Below, piece after piece: positions 61,051-64,000 of a stretch of 64,000 bases of DNA; position 1 is the stretch's first letter, and each line of letters begins with the position of its first letter. The stretch comes from Flammeovirgaceae bacterium (GTDB lineage: Bacteria > Bacteroidota > Bacteroidia > Cytophagales > Cyclobacteriaceae): assembly GCA_020635915.1 (NCBI GenBank), contig JACJYU010000002.1, forward strand, positions 1-64,000, in the 5' to 3' direction. The position numbers and the translations under genes were made by a program. Under the pieces are notes generated by a model that searched no databases, was not told where the DNA came from, and was given only the letters and a program-made list of their open reading frames with translations.

Positions 61051-62274
61051 ATGCCCGAAGTATCCCTTCCCGTGGGTTTGCACGACATTCAAGCGGCACA
61101 AGTGCTCTTGAAGGATGTGGTGCGCCCTACCCTGCTGGACTACAGCCGCAACTTATCAGAGCGTGCCGGCACGGATGTTTACCTAAAATGTGAGAACCTG
61201 AACCGAACGGGCTCCTTCAAAATACGCGGTGCCTACAACCGGATGGCCCACCTGACGGAGGAAGGGAAAGCCAGTGGCGTTGTGGCGGCCTCGGCAGGAA
61301 ACCACGCCCAGGGGGTGGCTTTGGCCGCCCGGCTATTGGGCATCAAAGCGACCATTGTCATGCCCCACGGGGCATCCGCCCCAAAGCTGCTGGCCACACG
61401 GGGCTATGGCGCCACGGTGGAGCAAACGGGGCATACCATTGACGATTGTTTGGTACGGGCCAAGGAAATCGAAGATAAAACCGGGGCGGTGCTGATCCAT
61501 CCCTTCAACCACCAGGACATCATCGCGGGGCAAGGGACCTGTGGCCTGGAGGTCCTTGAACAATGCCCCAAGGTAAAGACCATTTTGGTAAGTACGGGCG
61601 GGGGCGGCTTGCTGGCAGGCATTGCCACCGCGGTAAAATCCCTGCGGCCGGATGTAAAAATAATTGGCGTACAGGCGGAACAGGCCGCAGCCTACCCCCC
61701 CTCCCTTAAGGAGGGAAAACCTGTGGCGATAAAAAACATGAACACCATGGCTGACGGCATCGCGGTGGGCCATCCCGGGGAAATCCCGTTTGCCATCATC
61801 AACCAGTTGGTGGATGCGGTGGAAACGGTCAGCGAGAATTGCCTTTCGGGCACGCTGCTGTATTTGCTGGAGCGCGCCAAGCTGGTGGTGGAGCCCGCGG
61901 GTGCCGCGGCCGTGGCCCACTTGCTTGACCGGCCGCCAGGCCATTTCCAGGGCCCTTTGGTGGCGGTATTGTCGGGCGGGAATATCGACCCGGTGTTATT
62001 GATGCGTATCATCCGGCACGGGATGGCCGCAGAAGGGCGCTACATGCACTTTCGTGTCCGTGTGCCCGATAGGCCCGGTTCATTGGCCGCCATTTTGGAC
62101 CACCTGGCCGCCTTGTCCGCCAACGTATTGGAAGTAGGGCATGTGCGCACATCGTCCGAACTGCTCATCGATGAGGTGGAGATAGGCATACAGGTGGAAA
62201 CCATGGGGCCATCGCACCAGGAAAAAGTGTTGGCCTCTTTACAGAAAAAGGGTTATAGGCCGTTGTTTAATTGA
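61051..62274 (+). CDS. ilvA: Threonine ammonia-lyase (threonine dehydratase) with ACT domain
   Basis: It turns threonine into 2-oxobutyrate and ammonia, the first step toward isoleucine. The 407 residues have the fold-type II PLP domain first (about 1-320): NRTGSFKIRGAYN with the cofactor Lys57, STGGGGLLAGI (phosphate loop), and the gate region ASAGNHAQGVALAARLLG. A single regulatory ACT-like domain follows (about 325-407: FRVRVPDRPGSLAAILDHLAA). The length is that of the short, one-ACT form seen in many Bacteroidota. No other ilv genes are nearby. Confidence 0.94.
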   Translation: MPEVSLPVGLHDIQAAQVLLKDVVRPTLLDYSRNLSERAGTDVYLKCENLNRTGSFKIRGAYNRMAHLTEEGKASGVVAASAGNHAQGVALAARLLGIKATIVMPHGASAPKLLATRGYGATVEQTGHTIDDCLVRAKEIEDKTGAVLIHPFNHQDIIAGQGTCGLEVLEQCPKVKTILVSTGGGGLLAGIATAVKSLRPDVKIIGVQAEQAAAYPPSLKEGKPVAIKNMNTMADGIAVGHPGEIPFAIINQLVDAVETVSENCLSGTLLYLLERAKLVVEPAGAAAVAHLLDRPPGHFQGPLVAVLSGGNIDPVLLMRIIRHGMAAEGRYMHFRVRVPDRPGSLAAILDHLAALSANVLEVGHVRTSSELLIDEVEIGIQVETMGPSHQEKVLASLQKKGYRPLFN

Positions 62275-62322
62275 ATAGGGTGCCAACGACCAGGATATGA
62301 GGTGTAGCGAGGCGGAATCCCC

Positions 62323-64000
62323 TTAGCCCATTGACAATTCTTTCGCAATCATTTCCGCTTGTTTCAGTACCGTTTCTGTTGCCAGTTTTTGCATGTCCGG
62401 TGGATATCCGTATTGTCTCAAAGTCCGCTTGATGATGACTTTCAGTTTAGCCCGTACACTTTCTTTAATTGTCCAGTCGATGGTTGCGTTTTGTTTTACC
62501 CGTTCGGTAATGATCACAGCCAACTCCCTTAGCTTGTCTTGACCCATTAACTCCCTGGCACTCTGATTATCAGCCACTGCAGTGTAGAAAGCATATTCAA
62601 AGTCTGATAGACCCATTTTCCTTGGGCCCTCTTGAGCATTGACTACTTCTTTGCTCAGTTTTATCAATTCTTCCATTACCTCTGCTGCGGTCAATATCTT
62701 GTTGTGATATTTTCTGATGGAATTCTCCAGCATATCTTTAAGAGACTTTCCTTCTACTAAATTTCTTTTGGACACCGATTTGATCTCATCATTAAGCAAC
62801 TTTTTCAAAACTTCCAGCGCCACATTCTTGTGTTCCATTCCTTTGAGTTCCATCAGGAAGTCTTCGGACAGAATGGAAATGTCTGGTTTCTTGATCCCTG
62901 CTGCATCAAACACATCAATCACTTGTTCAGAAACCAAGGCTTGGTCAATGACTTGGCGAATGGTGGTCTCAATTTCTTCATCGGCTCTGCCTGAACCTGT
63001 ACCGTCAAACTTGGCTAATCTTGCTTTTACGGCTTGAAAAAAAGAAACTTCATCTTTCACGTCCATCGCTTGCTCATGTGGAACAGCAATCGCAAAGGCT
63101 TTAGAAAGCGCAGTTACTTCATTGATGTATCGTTTCTTGCCATCTTCCAGTCCGAGAATGTGTTCTTCGGCTGCCAAAATCATGGAAAGTTTTTGACCCG
63201 TTTCTGCTTGGAAATAGTTTTCGTAAGGGAAACCACCCCGCCCTTCGGGCACCCCTCCATGGGAGGGGAATTCACCACCCCGCCCTTCGGGCACCCCTCC
63301 ATGGGAGGGGAATTCATTGAACATCTGCGAAACCACTTCAAGTTTTTCCAGCATCAATTCAACCGCTTGGGCTTGGGCAATGGTTGGATCACCTTTACCA
63401 CCTGCATCTGAATAAAATGACAGTGCTTTTTTCAAGTCAGAAGCAATACCCAAATAATCAACTACCAAACCACCTGGCTTGTCCTTATAAACTCGGTTTA
63501 CCCTTGCAATGGCTTGCATCAGGTTGTGGCCTTTCATCGGTTTGTCGATGTAAAGCGTGTGCATACTTGGGGCATCAAAACCAGTAAGCCACATATCCCG
63601 AACAATCACGAGTTTCAATTCATCATCTGGGTCTTTCATTCGGTCAGCTAGTGTTCTTCGCTGTTGTTTGGTGGTATGGTGCTTGGCGATTTTCAATCCA
63701 TCCGAAGATGAAGAAGTCATTACTACTTTAATCACACCTTTGTCCAAATCATCTGAATGCCACTCAGGTTTTAGTTTGATGATTTCGGCATACAAATCAG
63801 CTGCAATTCTTCTGGACATGGCGACAATCATTCCTTTGCCCTCAAATACTTCTTGACGCTGGCCAAAATGTTGAATGATGTCGTTGGCTACATTTTTGAT
63901 TCGGTTTTCACTGCCGATTAAAGCTTCCAACTGTGTCCATTTTGCTTTGGCTTTTTGGGTTTCGGTGAGTTCTTCAACGTCCAACTCATCATCCAGTTCC
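62323..64000 (-). CDS. hsdR: Type I restriction enzyme HsdR, 3' part (runs off the right edge)
   Basis: At least 559 residues are encoded; the 5' part lies beyond base 64000 and the frame is open to the edge. Seen: the end of the helicase domain (KQQRRTLADRMKDPDDELKL, LTGFDAPSMHTLYIDKP, QAIARVNRVYKDKPGGLVVDY) and the C-terminal domain typical of HsdR (RTLRQYGYPPDMQK). The nuclease part is outside the window. It makes the motor-nuclease subunit of a type I restriction-modification system; hsdM and hsdS would be to the right. Oddity: 28 residues encoded by two copies of a 42-base palindromic unit interrupt the protein near 63233-63316. The base composition is lower in G+C than the neighbours, fitting a transferred island. 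Confidence 0.92.
   Translation of the reverse strand, partial: ELDDELDVEELTETQKAKAKWTQLEALIGSENRIKNVANDIIQHFGQRQEVFEGKGMIVAMSRRIAADLYAEIIKLKPEWHSDDLDKGVIKVVMTSSSSDGLKIAKHHTTKQQRRTLADRMKDPDDELKLVIVRDMWLTGFDAPSMHTLYIDKPMKGHNLMQAIARVNRVYKDKPGGLVVDYLGIASDLKKALSFYSDAGGKGDPTIAQAQAVELMLEKLEVVSQMFNEFPSHGGVPEGRGGEFPSHGGVPEGRGGFPYENYFQAETGQKLSMILAAEEHILGLEDGKKRYINEVTALSKAFAIAVPHEQAMDVKDEVSFFQAVKARLAKFDGTGSGRADEEIETTIRQVIDQALVSEQVIDVFDAAGIKKPDISILSEDFLMELKGMEHKNVALEVLKKLLNDEIKSVSKRNLVEGKSLKDMLENSIRKYHNKILTAAEVMEELIKLSKEVVNAQEGPRKMGLSDFEYAFYTAVADNQSARELMGQDKLRELAVIITERVKQNATIDWTIKESVRAKLKVIIKRTLRQYGYPPDMQKLATETVLKQAEMIAKELSMG
63233..63316. repeat. Two tandem 42-bp palindromic units inside hsdR
   Basis: The unit occupies 63233-63274 and again 63275-63316, identical in both copies. 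Each holds a small hairpin (GCCC-TTC-GGGC) and a larger one (CCCCTCC-ATG-GGAGGGG). Each 42-base unit adds 14 residues of Gly/Pro/His/Arg-rich sequence (EFPSHGGVPEGRGG) without breaking the frame. It resembles dispersed palindromic repeats known from Bacteroidota genomes (from memory). Removing both copies would rejoin FNE and FPYENYF, which reads like the usual HsdR sequence. Confidence 0.8.

Noticed and set aside
61690..61720. Palindrome-like CCCTCCCTTAAGGAGGG inside ilvA
   Set aside because: It is a single copy within a normally conserved coding stretch (PPSLKEGKPVA) and does not disturb the protein, so it is chance codon use.
1..64000. tRNA, rRNA and riboswitch genes
   Set aside because: All intergenic stretches over about 70 bases were read and none shows tRNA arms, conserved rRNA sequence or a riboswitch fold I recognise.

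Overview
The window looks like a chromosomal segment of a Bacteroidota bacterium, most likely from the Cytophagales or a related lineage. Four lines of evidence support this. Type IX secretion (T9SS) signatures recur: a type A sorting tail, a gliding-motility type C-terminal domain and a T9SS plug (DUF5103) gene. Families typical of the phylum are present: DUF3276/PUR-alpha, DUF4159, DUF2911, the DUF1800-DUF1501 pair, DUF4369-thioredoxin and GH109-like oxidoreductases. Promoters match the Bacteroidota TTTG/TAnnTTTG pattern at several genes. The coding base composition is moderately G+C rich. No rRNA, tRNA, CRISPR array or complete insertion sequence was found. Layout, left to right. 0-3.1 kb: a large secreted repeat adhesin on the minus strand that runs off the left edge and is split by a one-base change in a run of nine G/C. 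3.3-9.1 kb: a cyanophycin locus, with cphA and cphB divergent, followed by an isoaspartyl peptidase translationally coupled to a PLP transsulfuration-type enzyme. Together these could make, open and fully hydrolyse a nitrogen-storage polymer. 9.2-11.8 kb: thyA, a lipoprotein and a DUF4159 protein. 11.8-14.7 kb: an A+T-rich islet with a small HTH protein, an AlbA_2/HATPase protein and a ParA-type ATPase, flanked by unrecognised, possibly decayed sequence. 14.7-19.9 kb: an overlapping minus-strand run alaS-gatB-thioredoxin lipoprotein. 20-25.6 kb: two tandem M23 peptidases, CapA-like lipoprotein, MerR, dprA and an HMG-CoA lyase-like gene. 25.8-31.4 kb: DUF1800, DUF1501 (T9SS cargo), a beta-barrel protein and a lipoprotein in one direction. 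31.4-38.8 kb: murB, a 29-residue lysine-rich histone H1-like gene, dCMP deaminase, two small secreted proteins, a sugar dehydrogenase lipoprotein, an ABC-F protein and lipoate ligase. 38.8-45.3 kb: a T9SS plug protein, an orphan Cas6-like RNase, YchF, a PUR-like protein, a DUF58 protein, ferredoxin and acyl-CoA reductase. 45.3-51.9 kb: a 1844-residue surface protein with six exact-period repeats plus two small genes. 52-60.4 kb: SMC, truncated haemoglobin, and a minus-strand group with an M20 peptidase, a GH109-like protein, YceI and DUF2490. 61-64 kb: threonine dehydratase, then the 3' part of a type I restriction hsdR gene carrying an in-frame duplicated palindromic insert. The points most worth following are the cyanophycin locus, the HTH-AlbA_2-ParA islet, the Cas6 without CRISPR, the homopolymer-broken adhesin and the repeat inserted in hsdR. 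All family assignments were made by reading the sequence, without database searches.
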